This document shows positions 45,330 to 53,677 of a stretch of DNA of 64,000 nt, one piece after another. The stretch's first letter is position 1, and the number at the start of each line of letters is the position of its first letter. Both the position numbers and the translations under genes were made by a program. This stretch comes from Curtobacterium oceanosedimentum (GTDB lineage: Bacteria; Actinomycetota; Actinomycetes; Actinomycetales; Microbacteriaceae). Below the pieces are notes generated by a model. It was not told the origin of the DNA, did no database searches, and saw nothing but the letters and a program-made list of their open reading frames with translations. The stretch spans positions 990 through 64,989 of the forward strand of contig NZ_JAIXIG010000007.1 of assembly GCF_020297365.1 (NCBI RefSeq). Reading direction: 5' to 3'.

Positions 45330-45959
45330 GTGACTAGCACCTCTCTCTCCAGATCAGCCAGCGCGCCGGCCCTCAACAGGCCGAACGCCGTGGCCGTGGG
45401 GACGATCGTGTGGCTGGGCAGCGAGGTCATGTTCTTCGCCGGCCTGTTCGCGATCTACTTCACGTTGCGCAGCACGTCCCCCGAGCTCTGGGCGACAGAG
45501 ACCGCCAAGCTCGACGTCCCGTACGCGTCGGTGAACACGATCATCCTGGTGCTGTCGAGCTTCGCCTGCCAGTTCGCGGTGTTCGCCGCCGAACGCTTCC
45601 AGGTGCACCGCACGAGCTGGAACCCGCGCCACTGGGGCATGACGGAGTGGTTCTTCGTCACCTACGCCATGGGTGCGATCTTCGTCTGCGGTCAGATCTT
45701 CGAGTACGCCCACCTGTGGCACGAGGGCGTCACGCTCTCCTCCAGCGCCTACGGTTCGGCGTTCTACATGACCACCGGGTTCCACGGTCTGCACGTGACC
45801 GGTGGCCTGATCGCCTTCCTGCTCACGCTCGGCCGCGGGTTCGCCGCGAAGAACTTCGGGCACAAGGAAGCCACCACCGCCATCGTCGTGTCGTACTACT
45901 GGCACTTCGTCGACGTCGTGTGGATCTTCCTCTTCGCCGTCATCTACCTGATCAAGTAG
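45330..45959 (+). CDS. ctaE: Cytochrome c oxidase subunit III
   Basis: 209-aa membrane subunit of the aa3-type oxidase within the actinobacterial bc1-aa3 supercomplex. Five hydrophobic helices and conserved segments [43 protein letters not shown]-like ([16 protein letters not shown]) and [15 protein letters not shown] are present. The GTG at 45330 is 7 nt after CATAAT, matching the leaderless spacing seen elsewhere; an ATG at 45321 would overlap that box. First gene of ctaE-qcrCAB. Confidence 0.94.
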   Translation: MTSTSLSRSASAPALNRPNAVAVGTIVWLGSEVMFFAGLFAIYFTLRSTSPELWATETAKLDVPYASVNTIILVLSSFACQFAVFAAERFQVHRTSWNPRHWGMTEWFFVTYAMGAIFVCGQIFEYAHLWHEGVTLSSSAYGSAFYMTTGFHGLHVTGGLIAFLLTLGRGFAAKNFGHKEATTAIVVSYYWHFVDVVWIFLFAVIYLIK

Positions 45960-45980
45960 GAACTGGACACCCCCCAGCAC

Positions 45981-46790
45981 ATGTTCACCAGAACCAAGTC
46001 CAAGAAGGGCCGCCGTTCCCCGATGGCGACCGTCTCGCTCATCGTCGTCGGTCTCATGACCACGGGTGGCGCGTACGCACTGTTCAGCTCGACGGCGAAC
46101 GCCGACGACAGCGCGAGCACCGTCGCCGCCTCCAGCCAGTCACAGGTCAACGAGGGCGAGAAGCTCTTCGCGTCGAACTGCGCCACCTGCCACGGGCTGA
46201 CCGCCCAGGGCACCAGCGAGGGCCCGTCCCTCATCGGTGTCGGCGCCGCGTCGGTCGACTTCCAGGTCGGCACCGGCCGCATGCCGATGGCTGCCCAGGG
46301 CCCGCAGGCCGAGGAGAAGCCCGCGCAGTTCACGGACGAGCAGGTCGACGCGCTCTCCCAGTACGTCGCCTCGCTGGGCCCCGGCCCGGCCGTCCCGTCC
46401 ACCGAGCTCACCAGCGGTGAGGACGGCGACGCGGCCGAGGGTGCCGAGCTGTTCCGCATCAACTGCGCGATGTGCCACAACGTCGCCGGTGCTGGTGGCG
46501 CGCTGACCGAGGGCAAGTACGCCCCGAACCTCGAGACGGTCTCCGGCAAGCACATCTACGAGGCCATGCTCACCGGCCCGCAGAACATGCCGGTCTTCAA
46601 CGACCTGAACCTTACGCCGGAGCAGAAGGCCGACATCATCACGTACCTCAAGTACGTGCAGGACAACAAGTCCCCCGGCGGCTTCGCACTCGGCTCCCTG
46701 GGGCCGGTCGCCGAGGGCCTGTTCATCTGGATCTTCGGACTCGGCGCGGTCGTCGCGATGACCGTCTGGCTGACCGCGAAGTCCAACTGA
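45981..46790 (+). CDS. qcrC: Cytochrome bc1 complex, dihaem cytochrome c subunit
   Basis: 269-aa membrane-bound dihaem cytochrome c, which replaces the soluble cytochrome c of other bacteria and passes electrons straight to the oxidase. An N-terminal helix (VSLIVVGLMTTGGAYALF) and a C-terminal helix (FIWIFGLGAVVAMTVWL) anchor it. Haem sites are CATCH near residue 70 and CAMCH near 165. Follows ctaE by 21 bp and precedes qcrA by 33 bp. Confidence 0.96.
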   Translation: MFTRTKSKKGRRSPMATVSLIVVGLMTTGGAYALFSSTANADDSASTVAASSQSQVNEGEKLFASNCATCHGLTAQGTSEGPSLIGVGAASVDFQVGTGRMPMAAQGPQAEEKPAQFTDEQVDALSQYVASLGPGPAVPSTELTSGEDGDAAEGAELFRINCAMCHNVAGAGGALTEGKYAPNLETVSGKHIYEAMLTGPQNMPVFNDLNLTPEQKADIITYLKYVQDNKSPGGFALGSLGPVAEGLFIWIFGLGAVVAMTVWLTAKSN

Positions 46791-46823
46791 TCGTCCGTGT
46801 CGAACGACACTGAAGGGAACACC

Positions 46824-47888
46824 ATGGCAGAGCACGACGACGAGACGCTGAACTCGTCCTCGGCTGTCGAGAAGCACGGCACGACCACCTCCCCCGGGAT
46901 CGCGGTCCTCCCGACCGACCCGTTCGAGAACCCGGGCGAGCCTCCGCACCGCCCGCGTCGCACCGACGTCGACCCGAAGAAGCAGCGTCTGGCCGAGCGC
47001 CAGGTCGCCGCGTACTTCTACCTGTCGATCGTCGGCAGCGTCCTGTCGATCGCGGCGTACGTCGCCTTCCCGATCGACGCCGACGACTTCGGCACGGTCC
47101 GCACCGCGAACCTGTTCCTCGGGCTCTCGATCGCCCTCGCGCTCCTCGCCCTCGGCCTCGGCGCCGTCTACTGGTCGAAGTCGCTGGTCGTCGACCGCGA
47201 GATCACCGAGCTCCGCCACGGCACCCGTGGCACCGACGAGACCCGCGCGAAGGCCGTCGAGGCCTTCCGCCTCGCCGACAAGGAGTCCGGGTTCAGCCGT
47301 CGCAAGCTGATCCGCAACTCGATGATCGGTGCCCTGGCCGCCTTCCCGCTGCCCGGCATCGTCCTTGTCCGCGACCTCGCCCCCGCCGAGGACCCGAACG
47401 AGCTGCTCCGCCACACGTTCTGGAAGCAGGGCCTGCGCCTGACGAAGGACCCGACGGGTCTGCCGATCAAGGCGTCGGACATCACCATCGGTTCGGTCTT
47501 CCACGTCATCCCCGAAGGGATGCTCGAGTCGGAGCACATGCTCGAGGAGAAGGCGAAGGCCTCCGTCCTCCTCATGCGTCTCGACCCGAAGGACCTCAAC
47601 CCCGCCAAGGGCCAGGAGAACTGGGGCTACGACGGGATCGTCGCCTACTCCAAGATCTGCACCCACGTCGGGTGCCCGGTCGCGCTCTACGAGCAGCAGA
47701 CGCACCACCTGCTGTGCCCGTGCCACCAGTCGACCTTCGACGTCGCGAACAACTGCGAGGTCATCTTCGGCCCGGCCGCCCGTCCCCTCCCCCAACTTCC
47801 GATCGCGATCGACGACGACGGCTACCTGGTCGCACAGAGCGACTTCCACGAGCCGGTCGGACCGTCCTTCTGGGAGCGTGAACGCTGA
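46824..47888 (+). CDS. qcrA: Cytochrome bc1 complex, Rieske iron-sulfur subunit
   Basis: 354-aa Rieske protein with the actinobacterial extra N-terminal membrane helices (FYLSIVGSVLSIAAYVAF; LFLGLSIALALLALGLG; LIRNSMIGALAAFPLPGIVL). The [2Fe-2S] ligands are CTHVGC near residue 278 and CPCHQS near 298. The ATG at 46824 follows AAGGGA; a GTG at 46797 is possible but would lack a ribosome binding site. Its stop overlaps the qcrB start by one base (TGATG). Confidence 0.96.
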   Translation: MAEHDDETLNSSSAVEKHGTTTSPGIAVLPTDPFENPGEPPHRPRRTDVDPKKQRLAERQVAAYFYLSIVGSVLSIAAYVAFPIDADDFGTVRTANLFLGLSIALALLALGLGAVYWSKSLVVDREITELRHGTRGTDETRAKAVEAFRLADKESGFSRRKLIRNSMIGALAAFPLPGIVLVRDLAPAEDPNELLRHTFWKQGLRLTKDPTGLPIKASDITIGSVFHVIPEGMLESEHMLEEKAKASVLLMRLDPKDLNPAKGQENWGYDGIVAYSKICTHVGCPVALYEQQTHHLLCPCHQSTFDVANNCEVIFGPAARPLPQLPIAIDDDGYLVAQSDFHEPVGPSFWERER

Positions 47889-49576
47889 TGTCCAGCACCA
47901 CCACCACGACCGCACCGGCATCGGCCACCAAGCCGGCGCCGGAGCGCGGTTCCCGTCTCATCGGGGCCACCGCCAACTACATCGACGAGCGCACCAGCAT
48001 CTCGGGCCTCGTCAAGGAGGTCGGCCGCAAGATCTTCCCCGACCACTGGAGCTTCATGCTCGGCGAGGTGGCGCTGTACAGCTTCGTCGTCGTCCTGCTC
48101 TCCGGGACCTTCCTGACGTTCTTCTACCAGGCGTCCATGGCCGAGGTCGTCTACAACGGCTCGTACGTGCCGCTCAAGGGCGTCGAGATGTCGATCGCCC
48201 TGCAGTCGACCCTCGACATCTCGTTCGACATCCGCGGTGGGCTCTTCGTCCGCCAGGTCCACCACTGGGCGGCCCTGCTGTTCGTGGCGTCGATCATGCT
48301 GCACATGGCCCGCGTGTTCTTCACCGGTGCCTTCCGCAAGCCGCGCGAGCTCAACTGGGTCTTCGGCTTCCTGCTCTGGGTCCTCGCCATGGGTGAGGGC
48401 TTCACCGGCTACTCGCTCCCCGACGACCTGCTCTCCGGCAACGGTCTGCGCATCATCGTCGGCATGATCGAGGGCGTCCCGGTGATCGGCGTCTGGATCG
48501 CGTACCTGCTCTTCGGTGGCGAGTTCCCGGGCACCGACATCGTCGGTCGTCTCTACACGCTGCACATCCTGCTGCTGCCGGCGATCCTCGTCGCGGTGCT
48601 CGGTGTCCACCTCGTGCTCGTCGTCATCAACAAGCACACGCAGTTCGCGGGCCCCGGCAAGACGAACGAGAACGTCGTCGGTGTCCCGATCCTCCCGGCG
48701 TTCGCCGCGAAGGCCGGTGGCTTCTTCTTCATCGTCGCCGGCATCCTGGCGCTCATCGCGTCGCTGTTCACGATCAACCCGATCTGGAACTACGGCCCGT
48801 ACGACCCGTCCCCGGTGTCCGCCGGTACCCAGCCCGACTGGTACATCGGCTTCGCCGACGGTGCGCTCCGTCTGGTGCCGCCGCACTGGGAAGTCGTGTG
48901 GTTCGGCTACACCGTGTCGTTCAACATCCTCGTGCCCATCGCGGTGCTGGTCGGCCTGATCCTCGCGATCCTGCTGTACCCGTTCCTCGAGGCCTGGGTC
49001 ACGGGCGACAAGCGTGAGCACCACCTGCTCGACCGCCCGCGCAACGCGCCGACCCGGACCGCGATCGGCGCCGCCGGCATCACGCTCTACCTGAGCCTGA
49101 TGTTCGCCGCTTCGTCGGACATCATCGCGACGCACTTCATGGTGTCGATCGAGCACGTGATCCACGTGATCCAGGCCACGACGGTCCTCGGGCCGTTCGT
49201 CGCCTTCTGGATCACGAAGCGCGTGTGCCTCGCCCTGCAGAAGAAGGACCGCGAGATCGTCCTGCACGGCTACGAGTCGGGCCGCATCGTCCGCCTCCCC
49301 CACGGCGAGTACATCGAGGTGCACGAGCAGCTCGACGAGTACGAGCGGTGGAAGCTCCTGCAGTTCAACGACTACAAGCCGCTGATGATCCGCCCGAACG
49401 CCAAGGGCAAGATCACCGGTCTGCAGAAGGCTCGCGCCGGCGTCTCCCGGTTCTTCTTCGAGGACCGCATCGAGCCGGTCTCGAAGGCTGAGCTCGAGGC
49501 CGCGCACGCAGCGCACCACGGCCCGGACCTCGAGGGTGGCCACCAGGCTCCCCAGGTCGGCCCCGGGGATCACTGA
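47888..49576 (+). CDS. qcrB: Cytochrome bc1 complex, cytochrome b subunit
   Basis: 562-aa dihaem cytochrome b, the quinol-oxidising membrane core of complex III. Haem-ligand histidines lie in RQVHHWAALLFVASIMLHMARVF near residue 120 and in LHILLLPAILVAVLGVHLVL near 225. The Qo-site motif is PDWY (TQPDWYIGF) near 317, the actinobacterial form of PEWY. The C-terminal cytoplasmic extension after residue 450 is typical of the group. In Mycobacterium this subunit is the target of Q203-type inhibitors. Last gene of the operon. Confidence 0.96.
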   Translation: MSSTTTTTAPASATKPAPERGSRLIGATANYIDERTSISGLVKEVGRKIFPDHWSFMLGEVALYSFVVVLLSGTFLTFFYQASMAEVVYNGSYVPLKGVEMSIALQSTLDISFDIRGGLFVRQVHHWAALLFVASIMLHMARVFFTGAFRKPRELNWVFGFLLWVLAMGEGFTGYSLPDDLLSGNGLRIIVGMIEGVPVIGVWIAYLLFGGEFPGTDIVGRLYTLHILLLPAILVAVLGVHLVLVVINKHTQFAGPGKTNENVVGVPILPAFAAKAGGFFFIVAGILALIASLFTINPIWNYGPYDPSPVSAGTQPDWYIGFADGALRLVPPHWEVVWFGYTVSFNILVPIAVLVGLILAILLYPFLEAWVTGDKREHHLLDRPRNAPTRTAIGAAGITLYLSLMFAASSDIIATHFMVSIEHVIHVIQATTVLGPFVAFWITKRVCLALQKKDREIVLHGYESGRIVRLPHGEYIEVHEQLDEYERWKLLQFNDYKPLMIRPNAKGKITGLQKARAGVSRFFFEDRIEPVSKAELEAAHAAHHGPDLEGGHQAPQVGPGDH

Positions 49577-49589
49577 CACTCCTCGGCAA

Positions 49590-49640
49590 GCAACAGGGAA
49601 ACCCCTCGTCCACCTCGTGGGCGGGGGGTTTCCCTGTTGC
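49590..49640 (+). terminator. Terminator of ctaE-qcrCAB
   Basis: A perfect 16-bp stem GCAACAGGGAAACCCC / GGGGTTTCCCTGTTGC encloses a 19-base loop, 13 bp after the qcrB stop. No T-run follows, but position and stability fit a terminator. Confidence 0.8.
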
Positions 49641-49709
49641 GCGGCAACACGCCGCCCCCAGTTCACGGCTGGTTCACCGGCGCGTGCTGGACTCGTCCAG
49701 GACGGTGTG

Positions 49710-49721
49710 GCAACGTGTTGC
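49710..49721 (+). promoter_or_regulatory. Possible operator upstream of the phosphodiesterase gene
   Basis: GCAAC-GT-GTTGC, a dyad of the type bound by LacI-family repressors, 31 bp before the ATG at 49753. Only the symmetry and the position support it. Confidence 0.3.
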
Positions 49722-49752
49722 ACCACGCATCCGCCAACGGAATGAGACCCCG

Positions 49753-50712
49753 ATGGACAGCCGGACGGCCGAACACCCCAGGCCGAACCACTTCCTCCTC
49801 CACCTCAGTGACACCCACCTCGTCTCCGGCGATCGAGACCTGTACGGCGACGTGGACTCCGCCGCTCGGCTCACGGAGATCGTCGCGGACATCGAAGCAT
49901 CCGGGACCCGCCCCGAGGCCATCGTCGTGACCGGCGACGTCGCGGACAAGGGCGAGGCCGGTGCGTACGCCCGGGTCCGCGAGATCCTGGAGCCTGCAGC
50001 GCGGCGCATCGGTGCACAGATCATCTGGGCGATGGGCAACCACGACGACCGCGGCGCGTTCCGGCAGGAGCTGTTCGGTCTGCAGCCGACGGACCGGCCC
50101 GTGGACTTCGTCTACGACGTGAACGGGCTCCGGGTCATCACGCTCGACACCAGCGTCCCCGGCCACCACCACGGCGAGGTCTCCCCCGAGCAGCTCGACT
50201 GGCTGGCCGAGGTGCTCTCCGAGGCAGCGCCGCACGGCACCATCCTCGCGATGCACCACCCGCCCGTGCCGAGCGTGCAGGACCTGACGGTCCTGGTGGA
50301 GCTCCGCGACCAGCAGGCCCTGGCCGAGGTCGTCGAGGGCAGCGACGTGCTCGCGATCATCGCCGGGCACCTGCACTACTCGACGAGCGCGGTGTTCGCC
50401 GGCATCCCGGTCTCGGTCGCGAGTGCCACCTGCTACACGCAGGACCTCACCGAGTACCAGGGCGGGACGCGTGGTCGGGACGGCGCGCAGTCGTTCAACC
50501 TGGTGCACGTGTACGGCCGCAACGTCGTGCACTCGGTCGTCCCCATCGGCCACTACGCCACGGTCGGCCAACCGGTCTCCGCCGTCGACACCGAGGCGCG
50601 CCTGGCGGCCCACGGCGTCACGATCCCGCCGGCGGTCGAGCCGGCGCCGGTGACGTCGAGCATCCCCGTCTTCACCCTCGACTCGGTGCCGGTTTCCCCC
50701 GTGCACCGGTAG
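49753..50712 (+). CDS. Metallophosphoesterase, CpdA-like cyclic-nucleotide phosphodiesterase
   Basis: 319-aa calcineurin-type phosphoesterase. The five metal-binding blocks are present: HLSDTHLV near residue 20, VVTGDVADKGE near 60, AMGNHDDRG near 97, AMHHPPVPS near 172 and IIAGHLHYSTS near 208. The length and blocks match 3',5'-cyclic-AMP phosphodiesterases (CpdA type), but other phosphodiesters are possible. The ATG at 49753 starts the natural N-terminus; the open frame upstream to 49684 lacks a better signal. A family A palindrome follows 11 bp after the stop. Confidence 0.85.
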   Translation: MDSRTAEHPRPNHFLLHLSDTHLVSGDRDLYGDVDSAARLTEIVADIEASGTRPEAIVVTGDVADKGEAGAYARVREILEPAARRIGAQIIWAMGNHDDRGAFRQELFGLQPTDRPVDFVYDVNGLRVITLDTSVPGHHHGEVSPEQLDWLAEVLSEAAPHGTILAMHHPPVPSVQDLTVLVELRDQQALAEVVEGSDVLAIIAGHLHYSTSAVFAGIPVSVASATCYTQDLTEYQGGTRGRDGAQSFNLVHVYGRNVVHSVVPIGHYATVGQPVSAVDTEARLAAHGVTIPPAVEPAPVTSSIPVFTLDSVPVSPVHR

Positions 50713-50722
50713 CGAGTACTCC

Positions 50723-50773
50723 GTGAGCAGGAGAGGTCGGGTCCGCACTGCGGACCCGACCTCTTCTGCTCAC
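50723..50773 (+). repeat. Family A palindrome, copy 4
   Basis: 23-base arms (GTGAGCAGGAGAGGTCGGGT then CCG) around CACTG. Its single non-Watson-Crick position (50731 G, 50765 T) is a G-U pair in plus-strand RNA, the strand of the upstream phosphodiesterase gene. Probable 3' hairpin of that transcript. Confidence 0.85.
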
Positions 50774-50800
50774 CATGCGTGCGTGGCCGCGGGCTGCACC

Positions 50801-50842
50801 GGACGGGAGGCCCGTGGCGGCCGCGCACCGAGCCTCCTGTCC
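50801..50842. repeat. Degenerate family B palindrome
   Basis: GGACGGGAGGC at the left and GCCTCCTGTCC at the right frame a poorly paired middle. It lies in the gap between the converging phosphodiesterase and Stealth genes; the rest of the gap (50843-50986) shows nothing I can assign. Confidence 0.55.
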
Positions 50843-50986
50843 GCCGACCGGTAACGACGCACCGCGCGGGTGGCGTCGACTGGTCAGGGCCCGTCGAACG
50901 GCGGCGCGGGCGCCGACGGGTCGTGACCGGTCGGCGAGCGGCGGCCGGGCGCGCCAGGACGCCGCCCGGTAGGGCGCTGGCGCGTC

Positions 50987-52540
50987 CTACGCGCCGGCTC
51001 GCTCCCACGGCGCCGGGAACGGGAAGTACCGCTCCAGGAAGTCCGTGACGCGCTGCGTGCGCTCCTCGTCGCTGACCTCGGGGAAACTGCCGTCGTTCAG
51101 GCAGAAGAAGTCGGCGTTCCGCTTCTTCAGCAGGTCGTCGAGGGCACGGAGTCCGGACTGCATCGTGGTGTCGATGTACCGCACCTCGGCGTTCTCCTGC
51201 ACGATCGCCCGACCGGTGAGCAGCGAGTAGTAGTGGTAGAGCGAGTTCGTCACCGAGATGTTGTCGGCGGCACGGAACCGCGAGGCCGCCGTCGCCGCGA
51301 ACTCGTCGGCGAACTCGTGCTCCATCTCGGTCATGATCGACGACCGCAGCGGCGTCGGAGCGTGCTCGAGGTGCCGCGTGGTGACCGCGCCGAACCGCTG
51401 CTGCAGCAGACGACGGTTGACGCGCGCGGAGTTCTCGAACCCGCTGCGTGCCGGGTTGTTCGAGCCGAGCCCGATCCGGGTCGAGGCGAGGATGAACTTC
51501 GTCACCGACCCCGGGCTGAAGAACACCGACGGATCGACGAGCCGTCCGAAGAACATGTCGTCGTTCGAGTAGATGAAGTGCTCGCTGATGCCCGGGATGT
51601 GGTGCAGCTGCGACTCGACGGCCTGCGAGTTGTGCGTCGGCAGCACGGAGGGGTCCGCGAAGAACTCCTCGCTGCGCACGATCCGGACCTTCGGGTGCTC
51701 CGCGAGCCAGTGCGGCGCCGGGGAGTCCGTGGCGATGTAGATCTGCCGGATCCAGGGCGCGAAGGTGTGCACCGAGCGCAGAGCGTACTTCAGCTCGTCG
51801 ATCTGCCGGAACCGGGCCGGGGCGTCGTCGCCCTCGCCCAGGACCGCGTTCGACTGCGCCGCCTGGCGGGCGCGCTGGTACTCGATGGCGTTGCCGTCGA
51901 CCCACGAGAAGACGATGTCGATCGGGAACCGGATGTCCGACACGTGGTCGTCGAACATGTGCTCGACGGTGCGCCAGGTGCGGCCGTAGCGCTCGATGTC
52001 GACGAGGACGAACTCCTCGATCGGCAGGCTGCGACGCATCAGGGCGTTCTCGACGGGCGCGAGGACCTCGGTGTCGGTGACCCGCCAGAACTCGAGCTGG
52101 ACGCTGGTCTCGGCGCCGTAGCGCAGGCGCCCGAGCGGCTCGAGCCGCGGGCGGAACACCCGGAGCACCGGTTCGTCGACGGAGCCGAGTCCGTCGTCCT
52201 GCACGAGCACGGCCGGCTCGCCCGGAGGCTTGGCGTAGAACGGCTCGTTGACCGCTGCTGCCATCACGGCGCTCTCGGCCCGCTGCCGGTCGCGCTCGTC
52301 GACGGCGATCACGGGCCGCTGGTCGTTGCCGCGGATGAGCAGGTGGTCGACGTCGGCCGAGGTGAGCGCGTCGTCCAGGAAGAGCAGGTCCTCGATCATC
52401 GACTGCTGCGGCGTCAGGTGCCCGTTGAGCAGCGTGAGGCGGCCCTTGCGGACGACGACGTCGGATCGGTCGAGACCGCCGGAGGACGGTCGAGGGGTCA
52501 GCAGAGGACTCTCGGTCACCGGCTCGGTCTCGTCGTTCAT
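50987..52540 (-). CDS. Stealth family sugar-phosphate transferase
   Basis: 517-aa protein of the Stealth family, enzymes that transfer hexose-1-phosphate to build phosphodiester-linked cell-surface polysaccharides. Conserved regions: CR1 IDIVFSWVDGNAIEYQRARQ near residue 215, CR2 from FRQIDELKYALRSVHTFAPW to HFIYSNDDMFFGR near 260-345, CR3 EHAPTPLRSSIMTEMEHEF near 395, and CR4 DFFCLNDGSFPEV near 480. The N-terminal ~200 residues are a variable domain. ATG with GAAGG upstream. No other polysaccharide genes are adjacent. Confidence 0.88.
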   Translation of the reverse strand: MNDETEPVTESPLLTPRPSSGGLDRSDVVVRKGRLTLLNGHLTPQQSMIEDLLFLDDALTSADVDHLLIRGNDQRPVIAVDERDRQRAESAVMAAAVNEPFYAKPPGEPAVLVQDDGLGSVDEPVLRVFRPRLEPLGRLRYGAETSVQLEFWRVTDTEVLAPVENALMRRSLPIEEFVLVDIERYGRTWRTVEHMFDDHVSDIRFPIDIVFSWVDGNAIEYQRARQAAQSNAVLGEGDDAPARFRQIDELKYALRSVHTFAPWIRQIYIATDSPAPHWLAEHPKVRIVRSEEFFADPSVLPTHNSQAVESQLHHIPGISEHFIYSNDDMFFGRLVDPSVFFSPGSVTKFILASTRIGLGSNNPARSGFENSARVNRRLLQQRFGAVTTRHLEHAPTPLRSSIMTEMEHEFADEFAATAASRFRAADNISVTNSLYHYYSLLTGRAIVQENAEVRYIDTTMQSGLRALDDLLKKRNADFFCLNDGSFPEVSDEERTQRVTDFLERYFPFPAPWERAGA

Positions 52541-52655
52541 CCATGCCCTTCGGATCGTGCGGCCGGGTCGTGTACCCGACCCAGCGATCCTACCGGTCCA
52601 CCCGCATCCGCGGTGTCCGTGCCCGTGCGCGCGCCTCGGGGCGCGCTCCGACCGG

Positions 52656-53093
52656 TCAGGAGGCCCGGGGTGTGTCCGCCTCGCGCGGCACCTTCACGAC
52701 GATGCCGACGACCACGAACAGGCCGGCGGCCACCAGCTGCAGGCCGGCCCAGACCTGCCCGGGGATCGTGACGGTCACGACGGGGTTCCAGCAGACGGCC
52801 ACGGCCACCATGAGCACGGCCGCCCACCAGGTCCGCCCCCGCACGGCGAAGACGAGCACGATGAGCGCCAGCACCGTGACGCCCCAGCGGGCGTAGACGA
52901 AGCCGGACGAGTCGATGATCGCGACGCAGGACAGCAGCACGATCGCCGCGATGAGCGACGGCGCCAGCGCGGGCCGGGTAAAGCCGGGCGTCTCGGCGGT
53001 ACGGCGCGCAGCTGCGGGAGCCGGACGGGCGGGTGCTGCGGGCACGCCGTGCTGGGACGACCCCACCGGGGGCCGTCCCTTGCGCGCGGCCAT
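52656..53093 (-). CDS. Small four-helix membrane protein, unknown function
   Basis: 145 aa: a basic, Ala/Pro-rich N-terminus (AARKGRPPVGSSQHGVPAAP) then four hydrophobic stretches (LAPSLIAAIVLLSCVAII, VYARWGVTVLALIVLVFAV, TWWAAVLMVAVAVCWNPVV, VWAGLQLVAAGLFVVVGIVV). The WNP motif in the third helix looks conserved-type; it may belong to the DUF6804 group, but I am not sure. Its ATG overlaps the SGNH hydrolase stop (TGATG), so it is the third gene of an operon. Confidence 0.72.
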   Translation of the reverse strand: MAARKGRPPVGSSQHGVPAAPARPAPAAARRTAETPGFTRPALAPSLIAAIVLLSCVAIIDSSGFVYARWGVTVLALIVLVFAVRGRTWWAAVLMVAVAVCWNPVVTVTIPGQVWAGLQLVAAGLFVVVGIVVKVPREADTPRAS

Positions 53094-53677
53094 CAGTCCG
53101 CGGAGCCGTCGAGGTCGATCGCCTGGATCGACCGTGACATCGGCGGGAGCCCGCGGACGCGCTCGAGCGCCGGCACGAGCTCGTCGACGTACGCGCGGTA
53201 GCCCTCGCTCGTCAGGTGCAGGCCGTCGTCGGTGAAGCGGTCGGACAGATGGTCGCCGTCGGCGAGTGCGGGCCATGCGTCGAGGTACTGCGCGTGGCAG
53301 GTGGCGACGAACTGCCGCAGGTGCCGGTTCGCCTCCTCGATCTTCGCGGCGTACTCGGCCTGCCGCGGCAGGATCGACACGAGCAGCAGTCGGACGCCGG
53401 GGAGCTCACGACGGAGCGTGACGAGGATCGTCTCGACGTTGCGCACGACGTGTTCGGCGCTCTTGCGGTGGTTGCCGAAGTCGTTCGTGCCGATGAGCAG
53501 GACGATCACCTCGGGCTGCTCAGCGACCACGGCGTCCAGGCGCGTCAGCACCCCGTCGGTCGTGTCGCCGCTGATGCCCTGGTTCAGGGTGTGCTCGTCG
53601 GGGAGCCAGGTCTCCCAGTCCCCCTGTGCGGTGATGCTGTCCCCCAGGAAGAGGACGGGGCTGCGGTCGTCGGTCAT
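53093..53677 (-). CDS. SGNH/GDSL hydrolase
   Basis: 194-aa small esterase of the SGNH fold, similar in size to lysophospholipase/acylhydrolase TesA-type proteins but without a signal peptide. Block I PVLFLGDSITAQGDWE at residue ~8, block II Gly in NQGISGDTTDG, block III LIGTNDFGN near 68 and block V DDGLHLTSEGY near 158 are complete, so it should be catalytically active. It overlaps both neighbours (ATGA with the SDR/DUF2867 gene, TGATG with the membrane protein). Confidence 0.9.
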   Translation of the reverse strand: MTDDRSPVLFLGDSITAQGDWETWLPDEHTLNQGISGDTTDGVLTRLDAVVAEQPEVIVLLIGTNDFGNHRKSAEHVVRNVETILVTLRRELPGVRLLLVSILPRQAEYAAKIEEANRHLRQFVATCHAQYLDAWPALADGDHLSDRFTDDGLHLTSEGYRAYVDELVPALERVRGLPPMSRSIQAIDLDGSAD

